NCBI GenBank assembly: GCA_963829725.1
Contig: CAWHJW010000017.1
Span: 198,970 to 262,969, forward strand
Length of the DNA: 64,000 nt
Source of the DNA: RYN-230 sp963829725
Lineage (GTDB): Bacteria; Actinomycetota; Actinomycetes; Streptosporangiales; Streptosporangiaceae
Direction of reading: 5' to 3'
Shown here piece by piece: positions 53,805-62,131 of this stretch. A program made the translations under genes and the position numbers. How positions within the stretch are numbered: the stretch's first letter is position 1; the number at the start of each line of letters is the position of its first letter. The notes beneath the pieces are model-generated. The model saw nothing but the letters and a program-made list of their open reading frames with translations, was not told the DNA's origin and searched no databases.

Positions 53805-54313
53805 ATGGACGTGACCACGGCGGTAGGGCGCTGGCGGCTGGAACCACATCCGGAGGGCGGCTTCTACCGGGAGACCTACCGGTCAGGGCTGCGCACCGTG
53901 CCACCGGGCTGGCCGGGGGAACGGGCCCTGGCCACCGCGATCCTGTACCTGCTGCCCGCGGGCCAGCGGTCGGCATGGCACCGGGTGCGCGGGGACGAAC
54001 TGTGGCTGTGGCAGGGCGGGGCGCCGATGGCGCTTTTTATCGGGGATATGGCGCTTTTTATCGGGGATGAGGCTCCTGGCATCGGCGACGAGGCCCGGCA
54101 GGTCAACGGGCCCGGCAGGACGAGGCCCGGCAGGTCGGCCCGGACCCGGCCGCGGGCCAGGAACTCCAGGTGCTGGTCCCGGCGGGAGCCTGGCAGTCCG
54201 CCACCCCGGGCCACCCCGCCGGGCCTGCCGCCGCGGAGCCCTGGTCCCTGGTGGCCTGCCTGGTCGCGCCCGGCTTCGACTTCGCCGACTTCGAACTGCG
54301 CGGCGACCGCTGA
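53805..54313 (+). pseudogene. DUF985 cupin gene disrupted by repeat expansion
   Basis: ATG 53805 opens a DUF985 cupin: WRLEPHPEGGFYRETYRS, YLLPAGQRSAWHRVRGDELW with a cupin His, then an insertion. Two tandem repeats intervene: a 21-bp unit at 54027-54068 that is in frame (MALFIGD twice) and a 32-bp unit at 54087-54136 that is not. With the 32-bp copy removed, the frame runs on as IGDEARQVGPDPAAGQELQV, through WSLVACLVAPGFDFADFEL, to TGA 54311-54313. Without that, the frame passes on to 54374. DUF985 proteins are small cupins of unknown function. Confidence 0.7.
54087..54136 (+). repeat. 32-bp direct duplication that breaks the DUF985 frame
   Basis: GACGAGGCCCGGCAGGTC at 54087-54104 recurs at 54119-54136, an exact 32-bp offset. 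Deleting one 32-bp unit restores the cupin reading frame. A 21-bp unit containing ATGGCGCTTTTTATCGGGGA is also repeated just upstream. Confidence 0.85.
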
Positions 54314-54339
54314 GGCAGCGATCCCTGGGACACAGAAAC

Positions 54340-54370
54340 GGCAGGACAGCCACCTAGCGGCTGTCCTGCC
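54340..54370. terminator. 12-bp perfect hairpin between DUF985 and tRNA-Gln
   Basis: GGCAGGACAGCC (54340-54351) pairs perfectly with GGCTGTCCTGCC (54359-54370). It lies between the convergent DUF985 and tRNA-Gln genes and can serve both. Confidence 0.75.
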
Positions 54371-54383
54371 GTGATCAGTACTG

Positions 54384-54455
54384 CTGGGGTACCAGGACTC
54401 GAACCTAGACTAACGGGGCCAGAACCCGTCGGGCTGCCAATTACCCCATACCCCA
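54384..54455 (-). tRNA. tRNA-Gln (anticodon CTG)
   Basis: The minus strand forms a cloverleaf with acceptor stem TGGGGTA/TACCCCA, discriminator G, anticodon stem ACGGG/CCCGT and loop TTCTGGC. Anticodon CTG reads the CAG codon. CCA is not encoded. Confidence 0.92.
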
Positions 54456-54746
54456 CTGCGGCGAAACACTGAGCCTAACGAGGCTCGCCCGCGCCAGTGC
54501 AGTCTAGCCGAAACTGGGCCGTGCCCGCGAAAGCGAATCCGGGATTGGCCCGGCTCCTCCCTCCGGTGCGTAGAGCCAGCACAGCGCGGGGTTGCCCGGC
54601 ACGCCGCGCAACTCCCGCCGGGCGCTGCGCATGTCCGGGAAGGACCGGAGCAGGCCCAGCGTGTAGGGGTACGCCGGAGCGGCCCGACCAGCTCGGGTAG
54701 CGTTGCGATCTCGTGCCGGGCCGGTTACGCGGCGCGGCGCGGCAGG

Positions 54747-55781
54747 TCAGCCTGCCCGGCGGGCCGCTTCCCGTGGAGCCGGGCCGGTGCTGCCGCGGAC
54801 CGTGAGCATGGCCGGGGCCTCCTGGTAGTGCCCCACCTCGGCGCCCGCGGCCGCCTGGACCAGCACCCGCGCCGCATGCCCGCCGTAGCCGGCCACGTCC
54901 CGGGTGAGCGCGGTCAGCGGCGGGTGGACGACCTCGCAGAACGCCGAGTCATCCCAGGCCACGATGGACAGCTCGGCCGGCACCTCGACGCCGGCCTGCT
55001 GGGCAGCGCCCAGCCCGGACACCGCCATCAGGTCGTTGTCGTACACGATCGCGGTGGGCGGCTCGGCGCCCCGCAGCAACTGGCGGGTGGCCGCGGCGCC
55101 GTTCTCCCCCGGGTAGTCGCCTTCCAGCAGCACCGCCCGCACCCCGACCGCCTGGGCGGCCGACCGGAACGCATCGGTGCGGATCTTCGTGTGCCAGAAC
55201 CGGGGGATGCCGGTGACCCGGGCGATCCCCCGGTGCCCGGCTCTGGCCAGGTACTCCACCACGGCCCGGGTGGCGGCCGCGTCGTCCTGCCACACCGCGG
55301 GCAGGGAGCCCGCCCCGGCCGGATCGCCGATGACCACGGTGGGCATCCGCAGTTGCTCCAGGATGCCGATCCGCCGGTCGTCGATCTGCAGGTCGACCAG
55401 GAACACCCCGTCCACCCGGCGCTGCGCCCACCAGGAGCGGTACATCGCGATCTCCGCGTCCTGATCCTCGGCCATGGTGAACAGCAGCGCGGTGTGATCA
55501 CCGGACAGCTCGCCCTGGATGCCGGAGATGAGCTGGGTGAACCAGGGCTCGACGCCAAGCATGAGGGCGGGCCGGTCGATGACCAGCCCGAACGCGCCCG
55601 CCCGGCCGTCGGACAGGGCGCGGGCGGCACTGTTGGGCTGGAAGCCGACCTCCTGCGCGATGGCCAGGATGCGCTCCCGGGTGGCCGCGGACACGCCCGG
55701 CTGGCCGTTCAGCGCGAAGGACACCGCTGCCTTGGTCACCCCGGCCTGACGGGCGATATCCGCGATGGTCGGACGCTTCAC
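54747..55781 (-). CDS. LacI-family transcriptional repressor
   Basis: The protein (344 residues) begins with the LacI helix-turn-helix (PTIADIARQAGVTKAAVSFA, then LNGQPGVS) and the hinge helix, followed by a periplasmic-binding-like sugar domain with FGLVIDRP, VVIGDPAGAG, YPGENGAAATRQLLRG and the end motif LTALTRDVAGYG. I use GTG 55781, with GGGAGGCATT upstream; the frame is open further but that part is a Pro-Gly repeat. Such repressors sense a sugar and control glycosidase genes. The nearest target is the divergent glycosidase at 56234, which is now broken. Confidence 0.85.
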   Translation of the reverse strand: MKRPTIADIARQAGVTKAAVSFALNGQPGVSAATRERILAIAQEVGFQPNSAARALSDGRAGAFGLVIDRPALMLGVEPWFTQLISGIQGELSGDHTALLFTMAEDQDAEIAMYRSWWAQRRVDGVFLVDLQIDDRRIGILEQLRMPTVVIGDPAGAGSLPAVWQDDAAATRAVVEYLARAGHRGIARVTGIPRFWHTKIRTDAFRSAAQAVGVRAVLLEGDYPGENGAAATRQLLRGAEPPTAIVYDNDLMAVSGLGAAQQAGVEVPAELSIVAWDDSAFCEVVHPPLTALTRDVAGYGGHAARVLVQAAAGAEVGHYQEAPAMLTVRGSTGPAPREAARRAG

Positions 55782-56233
55782 CAATGCCTCCCAGCGGCCG
55801 CCATCCGGGGACCGGCGCCGCGCCAGGGACCGCGCCCAGGCCGCCGGCGCCATGCAGGCCCTGCGCGCCGCCGACTGGCCGGCGCCCCCGCCTGCGCTGG
55901 CCGTGTAACGATCAGCCAGCCTAACGTCATTTACCGAAAACGGCCCCTCGCCGCGGCCCGCGGCCGCCCGCATCCGGGGGCGCCCGGCCAGCCGCCGCCA
56001 TCCCGGCCCCGGCCCCGGCCCCGGCCCCGGCCCTGGCCCCGGCCCCGGCCCCGGCCCTGGCCCCGGCCCTGGCCCCGGCGGCCCTGGGCAGCCGGTCACA
56101 CCGGCCACGGGGCGGCCGTTTGGCCTTCGGGAGTTTAAATCTGCGTTGATACTTAACCGGTATAGCGTTTCGATCACATTGGCTCCGGGCGCCGTTGCGC
56201 CAGCCTCGCAGCCGCAGAGGGGAGCCTTCCGCA
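55782..56233. other. Divergent intergenic region between the repressor and a glycosidase remnant
   Basis: The stretch holds a (GGCCCC)-type hexamer tract at 56003-56079 and, beyond it, an AT-richer segment (56130-56180) with TTGATACTTAACCGGTATAG that probably carries the divergent promoters. No palindrome strong enough to name a LacI operator is visible, though TACCGGTTA is suggestive. Confidence 0.45.
56003..56079. repeat. CCCCGG hexamer tract of about 77 bp
   Basis: About twelve imperfect CCCCGG/CCCTGG hexamers run head to tail. On the minus strand the repressor frame would read Gly-Pro repeats here, but this is upstream of its likely start. The tract is slippage-prone and lies in the promoter region. 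Confidence 0.8.
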
Positions 56234-57097
56234 TGCACAGGAACGCCGCCAAGGTCACCCTGGGCGGGCAGCGCGCCAGCTGGCTCGGCGTGAACTTCTG
56301 GTCCCGGACCGGCGGGCCGCTCATGTGGCGGAACTACGACTCCCAGGTGATCCGCGAGGAGCTGCGGGCACTGCGCGAGCACGGCCTGACCATGACCCGC
56401 TCGTGCTTCTACTGGCCACGGGGGCCACGGTCTATGCCTCCTACTCCCCGGGCCCCCACCCGGTGCATCCCGGCCCGTGGTACGCCCGGCTGAACGGCAT
56501 GTTCGGCGTCCGCCACGAGCTCGGCTACGGTGCCCCGGCCCGGATCGAGGGGCCGGAGATCACGCTCACGCTGGCCCAGGACTTCGGTGGCCTGGCCTCG
56601 GGCGCGCAGCTCACCTTCCCGGTGGCCGGACCGGCCGGAGCCAGACCTACCTGCCGGTCCGGCCGGACGGCGCCGAGGTGCTCACGGTGGACTCCGGTGA
56701 CGGGCCGGCCCGCTGCGCCGCCGGGCCGGGCGCGGGCGCTGATCCTGTGCACCTACCCGCTCGAGTACCTGGCCGCGCTGACCCCGCAGGCCAACCCGTC
56801 CGCGGTCAGCACCCTGTACGACGCCGTGGCCAGCGACGCGGAGGTCCGCCGCCCGGTGGCCGTGGACGACCCGCGGGTGGCGGCCGACGTGCTGGTCCAC
56901 CAGGACGGCCGTCAGTTCGCCTGGCTGGTGATTCACGCCGCGGAGCGGTCACCGTCAAGCCGCAGCTCAGCTCGGGCACGAGGCTGTGCGAGCTGGACGG
57001 CACGGACGCGAAGGCGGCCCGCATCAGCCCCCGGCCCGCGGCTCCCCGGCCGCTGCACGGCCCCGAGCCGCCTCCCCACCCGGTTCCGGCGTCCTGA
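56234..57097 (+). pseudogene. Decayed GH5-like glycosidase with a large internal deletion
   Basis: ATG 56234 opens with SWLGVNFWSRTGGPLMW and ALREHGLTMTRSCFYWP, the start of a GH5-type cellulase/galactosidase-like barrel. The catalytic middle is missing and the frame jumps to a C-terminal domain (GPWYARLNGMFGVRHELGYG, then LILCTYPLEYLAALTP in another frame). At least three frameshifts follow. The LacI-type repressor upstream was probably its regulator. Confidence 0.65.
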
Positions 57098-57144
57098 TCA
57101 TGAGCTAGGTGTCGTTGCAACGACACCTAGCTCATGATCAGGAC
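57091..57144. repeat. Perfect 54-bp palindrome with no loop
   Basis: Positions 57091-57117 and 57118-57144 are exact reverse complements, centred on TTGCAA. It lies between the end of the glycosidase remnant and the 3' end of gltX, and so could act as a bidirectional terminator or be a mobile palindromic element. Confidence 0.9.
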
Positions 57145-57215
57145 TGTCCTCAGTGCACCCGGGTCACGCCGGGCACGGATCAGGCGGGCGCGGGGCCGGC
57201 GGGGCGCGTCCAGGG

Positions 57216-58715
57216 TCAGCTGGCCGCCTTGATCGCCCGGGCCAGCCGGGCCAGCGTCCGCTCCCGGCCGAGCAGCTCGATGGACTCGTACAGCGGCGGG
57301 GACACCCGGCGCCCGGTCACCGCGACCCGCACCGGCGCATAGGCCACCCGGGGCTTGAGGCCCAGCCCGCCCGGCTCGACCAGGGCCGCGGCAAGCGCCG
57401 GCTGGATGGCCTCGGCGGTCCACGGCTCGACGGTACTCAGCGCCCGCTCCGCCGCCTCGAGCACTCCGGCCGCGTCCGGCGTGAGCACCTTCTCCGCGTC
57501 CTCGGGCTGCATGTCGAATTCCTCCTCGCGGGCGAACAGGAAACCGAGCATCCCGGCGGCCTCGGTGAGCCGGCTGATCCGGGTCTGGATGTGCGGGGCG
57601 GCCGCCGCGACCAGCGCCGCCTCCGGCTCGCTGACCGGATCCCCGATCACCCGGGCGCGCTGCAGGAAGGGCGTGATCCGGGCGACGAAATCGGCCGGGT
57701 CCAGGGCCCGGATCTTGTCCCCGTTGATCGCCTCGAGCTTGCGCACGTCGAACTGGGCCGGGTTCTTGTTGACCCGGGCCAGGTCGAACTCGGCGGTCAT
57801 CTCCTCTAGCGTGAACTCCTCCCGGTCATCCCCGGGCGACCAGCCCAGCAGGGCCAGGTAGTTACAGACCGCCTCGGGCAGGAAGCCCTCCTGGCGGTAC
57901 CAGTTGACCGAGACAACCCCGTTCCGCTTGGACAGCCGCGCGCCGTCCTTGCCCAGCACGTACGGCAGGTGGGCGAAGAGCGGGAACTCCTCCTCGGGCA
58001 CGCCCATGGCCCGGTACACGGCGATCTGCCGCGGAGTGGAGGAGAGCAGGTCCTCGCCGCGCACCACGTGAGTGATCTTCATCAGCACGTCGTCCACCGC
58101 GACGGCCAGCGTGTACAGCGGCGAGCCGTCGGCCCGGGCCAGCACGAAGTCCGGGACGTGCGCATGGTCGAAGGTGACCTCCCCGCGGACCAGGTCGGTG
58201 AAGGTCGTGGACCCCCCTGGCATCCTGAACCGGACCACCGGGCGCCGTCCTTCTGCCTGGTACGCGGCGACCTGCTCGGCACTGAGCACGCGGCAGTGGC
58301 CGTCGTAGCCACTGGGGCCGCCGCCCGCCCGAGCCGCGGCCCGGCGCTCGGCCAGTTCCTCGGGAGTGCAGTAGCAGTAGTAGGCGTGGCCGTCGGCGAG
58401 CAGCCTGGCCACCCAGTCCGCGTAGCTGCCGATCCGCTCGCTCTGCAGGTAGGGGCCGTACGGGCCGCCGGCCTCCGGTCCCTCGTCCCACTCCAGGCCG
58501 AGCCAGCGGAGCGTGTCCAGCGCGGAGGCGATATAGGCGGGCGTCACCCGGGACTGGTCGGTGTCCTCGATGCGCAGCACGAACGTGCCACCAGAGTGCC
58601 GGGCGAAGGCCCAGTCGTACAGCGCGGTCCGGATGTTGCCCACGTGCAGGTCACCGCTGGGTGAGGGGGCGAAACGGACCCGGACCCGGCCTCCCCCGGG
58701 CGGCTGCTCAGTCAC
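57216..58715 (-). CDS. gltX: Glutamyl-tRNA synthetase
   Basis: The enzyme loads glutamate onto tRNA-Glu (and in most actinobacteria also onto tRNA-Gln for later amidation). The 499-residue class I synthetase has the HIGH-type motif PSPSGDLHVGN near residue 20 and a KMSKS-type motif ARLSKRNG, with RIEDTDQSR between. It has an 8-bp overlap with the upstream fumarylacetoacetase-like gene. tRNA-Glu and tRNA-Gln genes lie 3-5 kb away, as in Streptomyces. Confidence 0.95.
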   Translation of the reverse strand: MTEQPPGGGRVRVRFAPSPSGDLHVGNIRTALYDWAFARHSGGTFVLRIEDTDQSRVTPAYIASALDTLRWLGLEWDEGPEAGGPYGPYLQSERIGSYADWVARLLADGHAYYCYCTPEELAERRAAARAGGGPSGYDGHCRVLSAEQVAAYQAEGRRPVVRFRMPGGSTTFTDLVRGEVTFDHAHVPDFVLARADGSPLYTLAVAVDDVLMKITHVVRGEDLLSSTPRQIAVYRAMGVPEEEFPLFAHLPYVLGKDGARLSKRNGVVSVNWYRQEGFLPEAVCNYLALLGWSPGDDREEFTLEEMTAEFDLARVNKNPAQFDVRKLEAINGDKIRALDPADFVARITPFLQRARVIGDPVSEPEAALVAAAAPHIQTRISRLTEAAGMLGFLFAREEEFDMQPEDAEKVLTPDAAGVLEAAERALSTVEPWTAEAIQPALAAALVEPGGLGLKPRVAYAPVRVAVTGRRVSPPLYESIELLGRERTLARLARAIKAAS

Positions 58716-59562
58716 GGCCCACCACCGTGTTGGCCAGCGAGCCGATGGTGTCCACGGTCACGGTTACCTCGTCTCCATCATTCAGCGGCCCCACCCCGGC
58801 GGGCGTCCCGGTCAGCAGCACATCGCCGGGTAGCAGGGTCATCACCGTGCTGACGTACTCGATCAGGGCCGGCACGTCGTACAGCAGTTCCGAGGTCCGG
58901 GCCCGCTGCCGGATCTCCCCGTTCACCGTCGTACTGAGCTGCAGGTCGGCCGGGTCGAGGTCGGTCTCGATCCACGGCCCCAGCGGGCAGAACGTGTCGA
59001 ACCCCTTGGCGCGGGTCCACTGACCGTCCCGGGCCTGCAGGTCGCGGGCGGTCACGTCGTTCGCGCAGGTGTAGCCGAAGATAACCTCGGCCGCCTGGGC
59101 GGCGGGCACCTCACGGCACAGCCGCCCGATGATGACGGCGAGCTCTCCTTCATAATCCACCCGCTGGGTGAGCTTGACCGGGTAAGCGATCTCGCCTCCG
59201 TGGCCGACAACGGAGGTGGAGGGCTTGAGGTACAGCACGGGCTCACCGGCCGACCCGGAGCCGGCCTGCTCCGCCTCGCCCGTGCTCATCTCCCGCGGGT
59301 GCCCGGCGTAGTTACCGCCGACCGCGATCACCTTGCTGGGCAGCACCGGCGCGAGCAGCCGCACCTGGTCCAGCGGGTAAGTGGCCCCGGTGAACTGGAC
59401 GCTGCCCCGGCCCGGGCCGAACGGATGCCCGCGCAGTTCGGCGATGACGGCTAGGCCGTGAACCCCGGCGACAGGCTGGCCAGCCGCGGCCCCGTCCGAC
59501 TGGGTCTCGCCCACCACGCCATAAGCCACGTCGCCGCCTTTGGCGAATCTCGCGATGCGCAC
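58708..59562 (-). CDS. Fumarylacetoacetase-family hydrolase
   Basis: The 284-residue protein has the FAH fold with VGGNYAGHPREM, KPSTSVVGHGG, the metal-binding EGELAVIIG, GYTCANDVTARDLQ and the C-terminal LTGTPAGVGPLNDGDEV. Members hydrolyse or decarboxylate acylpyruvates. The same gene precedes gltX in many actinomycetes, where its true substrate is usually unknown. ATG 59562 is a good start. It overlaps gltX by 8 bp. Confidence 0.88.
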   Translation of the reverse strand: MRIARFAKGGDVAYGVVGETQSDGAAAGQPVAGVHGLAVIAELRGHPFGPGRGSVQFTGATYPLDQVRLLAPVLPSKVIAVGGNYAGHPREMSTGEAEQAGSGSAGEPVLYLKPSTSVVGHGGEIAYPVKLTQRVDYEGELAVIIGRLCREVPAAQAAEVIFGYTCANDVTARDLQARDGQWTRAKGFDTFCPLGPWIETDLDPADLQLSTTVNGEIRQRARTSELLYDVPALIEYVSTVMTLLPGDVLLTGTPAGVGPLNDGDEVTVTVDTIGSLANTVVGRD

Positions 59563-59677
59563 CGCTCACCCTCACCCGATGTCAATCCACGACTATCCCA
59601 GCCGGCGGACGGCCAGTCTCCTAGAGCCTACTGAGCGCCCGGGCCGGCCCGGTGCCAACGCCGCCCCGGGACCGGGG

Positions 59678-59923
59678 CTACTGCAGGTAGCCCTCCACCT
59701 CGGAGGTGGGACGCGGCGTGGTGCCGGACGGGTCCTCGCCGAACTCGCGGCGGGCGCGGCGCTGTCGCAGCAGGTCCCAGCACTGGTCCAGGGCCTCTTC
59801 CACGGAACGTAGCCGGGCCCGCTCCTCACCGCCGGACAGGGCGCCGTCGGCCACCTTGGCCCGCAGGTCATGCTCGGTCTGGATCAGCTCGTCGATGTGC
59901 CCGAGGATCTCCTTGTCATCCAT
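59678..59923 (-). CDS. DUF2630 family protein
   Basis: The 81-residue, highly charged helical protein matches DUF2630: DDKEILGHIDELIQTEHDLR, RLRSVEEALDQCWDLLRQRR and a C-terminal DPSGTTPRP. It is widespread in actinobacteria and of unknown function. It is probably cytosolic. Confidence 0.88.
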   Translation of the reverse strand: MDDKEILGHIDELIQTEHDLRAKVADGALSGGEERARLRSVEEALDQCWDLLRQRRARREFGEDPSGTTPRPTSEVEGYLQ

Positions 59924-60021
59924 GGCTCCACCGTAAGGGTGACCGGCCGGTAAGCGGACGGCGGGGCAGCCAGCCAGGGCACATCGCTAGCACACCGAAG
60001 CCCGGCCGCTACCCTAGGCCG

Positions 60022-60729
60022 GTGCCGGAACCCGTGTTCCTGATCACCGGCGCCTCGGGCGGCATCGGGGCGGCCACTGCCCGGGGCGCCGCCGCGGCCG
60101 GGTACCGGGTGGTGCTCAGTGGCCGCAGGCCGGCTCCGTTGCACGATCTGGCCGCCGAGCTCGGGGGTCCCGGCCTGGCCTACGCCGCCGCCTGCGACGT
60201 GACCGACTGGGCCCAGCTGTGCGCGCTGGCTGGTGAGGTGCGCGAGCGGTTCGGACGGCTGGATGTCGCGTTCGCCAACGCGGGCGTGTCCGCGGCCACC
60301 TCATTCCTCGGCCGCGGCGGCCTGCCGCCGCAGCACTGGCCGGACCTGGTCGGCGCCAACGTGCTGGGGCCGGCGCTGACCGCCCGCGCGATGCTGCCCC
60401 TCCTGGCCGGGTCGCGCGGCCACCTGCTGCTGACTGGCTCGGTGGCCGGCCGCGTCGTCCGGCCGGGGAGCCTGTACTCGGCCACCAAATGGGCAGTGAG
60501 CGCGCTGGCGGCAGGCATCCGGGCCGAATGCGTGGGTACCGGGGTGCGGGTCACCCTGATCCAGCCGGGCCTAACCGACTCCGGGCCGGTGAGCCCGGAC
60601 CGGCGGGCCGACCCCAGGCTGGAACCGGCCGACGTCGCCGCCGCGGTCATGTACGCGGTCAGCCAGCCACCCGGGGTCGATGTCAGCGAGATCGTGATCC
60701 GGCCGGTTGGCCAGGATCCGTTCCGCTGA
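60022..60729 (+). CDS. Short-chain dehydrogenase/reductase
   Basis: The 235-residue classical SDR has the cofactor motif TGASGGIG near residue 10, the NAG motif in FANAGVS, a catalytic Ser in LTGSVAG and YSATK with the catalytic Tyr and Lys. Arg residues after beta-2 (LSGRRPAPL) favour NADP(H). The substrate cannot be told. The GTG start at 60022 has no clear ribosome site and may be leaderless. Its 3' end overlaps the convergent MFS gene by 47 bp. Confidence 0.85.
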   Translation: MPEPVFLITGASGGIGAATARGAAAAGYRVVLSGRRPAPLHDLAAELGGPGLAYAAACDVTDWAQLCALAGEVRERFGRLDVAFANAGVSAATSFLGRGGLPPQHWPDLVGANVLGPALTARAMLPLLAGSRGHLLLTGSVAGRVVRPGSLYSATKWAVSALAAGIRAECVGTGVRVTLIQPGLTDSGPVSPDRRADPRLEPADVAAAVMYAVSQPPGVDVSEIVIRPVGQDPFR

Positions 60730-61960
60730 CCGCGGATACCGAGGCTCTCAGCGGTGGTTCGAGGACACCCGCGAACGCCGCGACGCACAATGCGAGCACG
60801 GCCGTCATGCCCAGGGCGGCCGGCAAGCCCGCAAGGCTCGCGAAACCGCCGATCAGCGCCGGGCCGCCGACCAGGCCCAGGTAGCCAAGGCTCGCCACCC
60901 GGGCGATGCCCCCGCCCGGCCAGTCCGGGGCGACCCGCCCGGCCGCCGAGAACATCTGCGGAATCGTGCAGGACAAGCCGCCGCCGCAGGCGGCGAATCC
61001 GATGACCGCTCCGGCCAGGTTGTGGCTGAGCAGCACCGAAGCCAGCCCGGCCGAGGCAAGCAGCCCGCACCTGCGAACCGTGCCCGCGGGACCGTACCGG
61101 GTGGCCAGCCGATCGCCGGCCAGCCGCCCCGCGGCCATCGCGAGAGAGAAGGCCGCGAACCCGGCGGCCGCGAATCCCCGCGAGGCCCTCAGGTCGTCCC
61201 GCAGGTAAAGGCCGCTCCAGGTGGCCGCGGTGCCCTCAGCGATCAGGCAGCACAGTGCGAGCAGGCCGAGTGCTGTCAGCCGGGACGAGCCCGGGCCTCG
61301 CCATCCGCGGCCTTCGTCTCGCCGTACCCGGCTGCGGCACCGGGTGCCTGGTGAGCACCGGATCCGCAGGCAGCGCCGGGCGGGCGGACGGGCGATCGGG
61401 CGGCCTCCCGGCCCGGCGGGCCTGGCCGGCAGCCAGCGCCCGGCGATCAGCACGGTCGCCGTGCCGGCCACGGCAATGGCGAGGGCACCGGCCGGACCGG
61501 CCCGGAGCCAGGCCAGCAGGCCGCCCAGGATTGCCCCGGCCAGTCCGCCGAGGCTGAAGGATGCGTAGAACGAAGCCATCAGCGGCAGGCCGTGGGCCTG
61601 CTCCATCTGGACCCCCTGCGCGGTCAAGGCCACGTTCATCAGGCCGCCGGTTATACCAAAGGCCAGCAGTACGCCGATGACCGCAACTAAGGTGCCGGCC
61701 GTCCACAAGGCCAGCGGCAAGACCGCGACGGCCAGCCCGGCCAGCCGGCACATCCGGGCGCTGCCGAACCAGTCAGCCAGCCGACCTGCCAGCGGCATCA
61801 CCGCGACCAGCCCGGCGGGGCCCACCGGCAAGGACAGGCCAAGCAGCCCGTAGGTGAGGTGCAGCCTTACCTTGATGCCGGGGATCCGGGCGATCCAGAT
61901 GCCCTCGGCCAGGCCGAGGATCAGGAAATAGGCCAGCACTGCGGCCCGCGCACAGCGCAA
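60683..61960 (-). CDS. MFS transporter
   Basis: The 425-residue protein has about twelve membrane segments, with the MFS loop pattern PLAGRLADWFGSARM between helices 2 and 3 and a long Arg/Pro-rich central loop (about residues 175-225). It resembles small-molecule exporters of the YbjJ-like type (ILGLAEGIWIARIPGIK at the start). The substrate is unknown. It is convergent with the SDR gene. Confidence 0.8.
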   Translation of the reverse strand: MRCARAAVLAYFLILGLAEGIWIARIPGIKVRLHLTYGLLGLSLPVGPAGLVAVMPLAGRLADWFGSARMCRLAGLAVAVLPLALWTAGTLVAVIGVLLAFGITGGLMNVALTAQGVQMEQAHGLPLMASFYASFSLGGLAGAILGGLLAWLRAGPAGALAIAVAGTATVLIAGRWLPARPAGPGGRPIARPPARRCLRIRCSPGTRCRSRVRRDEGRGWRGPGSSRLTALGLLALCCLIAEGTAATWSGLYLRDDLRASRGFAAAGFAAFSLAMAAGRLAGDRLATRYGPAGTVRRCGLLASAGLASVLLSHNLAGAVIGFAACGGGLSCTIPQMFSAAGRVAPDWPGGGIARVASLGYLGLVGGPALIGGFASLAGLPAALGMTAVLALCVAAFAGVLEPPLRASVSAVSGTDPGQPAGSRSR

Positions 61961-62131
61961 CTCCCCAGGCGGCGCATCACGGCCGGGGGTGACCCGTGCA
62001 GCGCTGACAGTGGCCCGGTAGCTACTGTCAGGCGAAGAGCCAGGGTCTGGAGCTCTGCCGTCAGTGCGGAGACTAATGCCGGAACCATACCGGCAAGTAC
62101 GGCTCCAGTAACAGTGTGCAACTTGTTCATT

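Noticed and set aside
56003..56079. Gly-Pro repeat as a collagen-like N-terminus of the LacI protein
   Set aside because: The repressor has a normal start at 55781 with a ribosome site, and nothing else in the longer frame is conserved.
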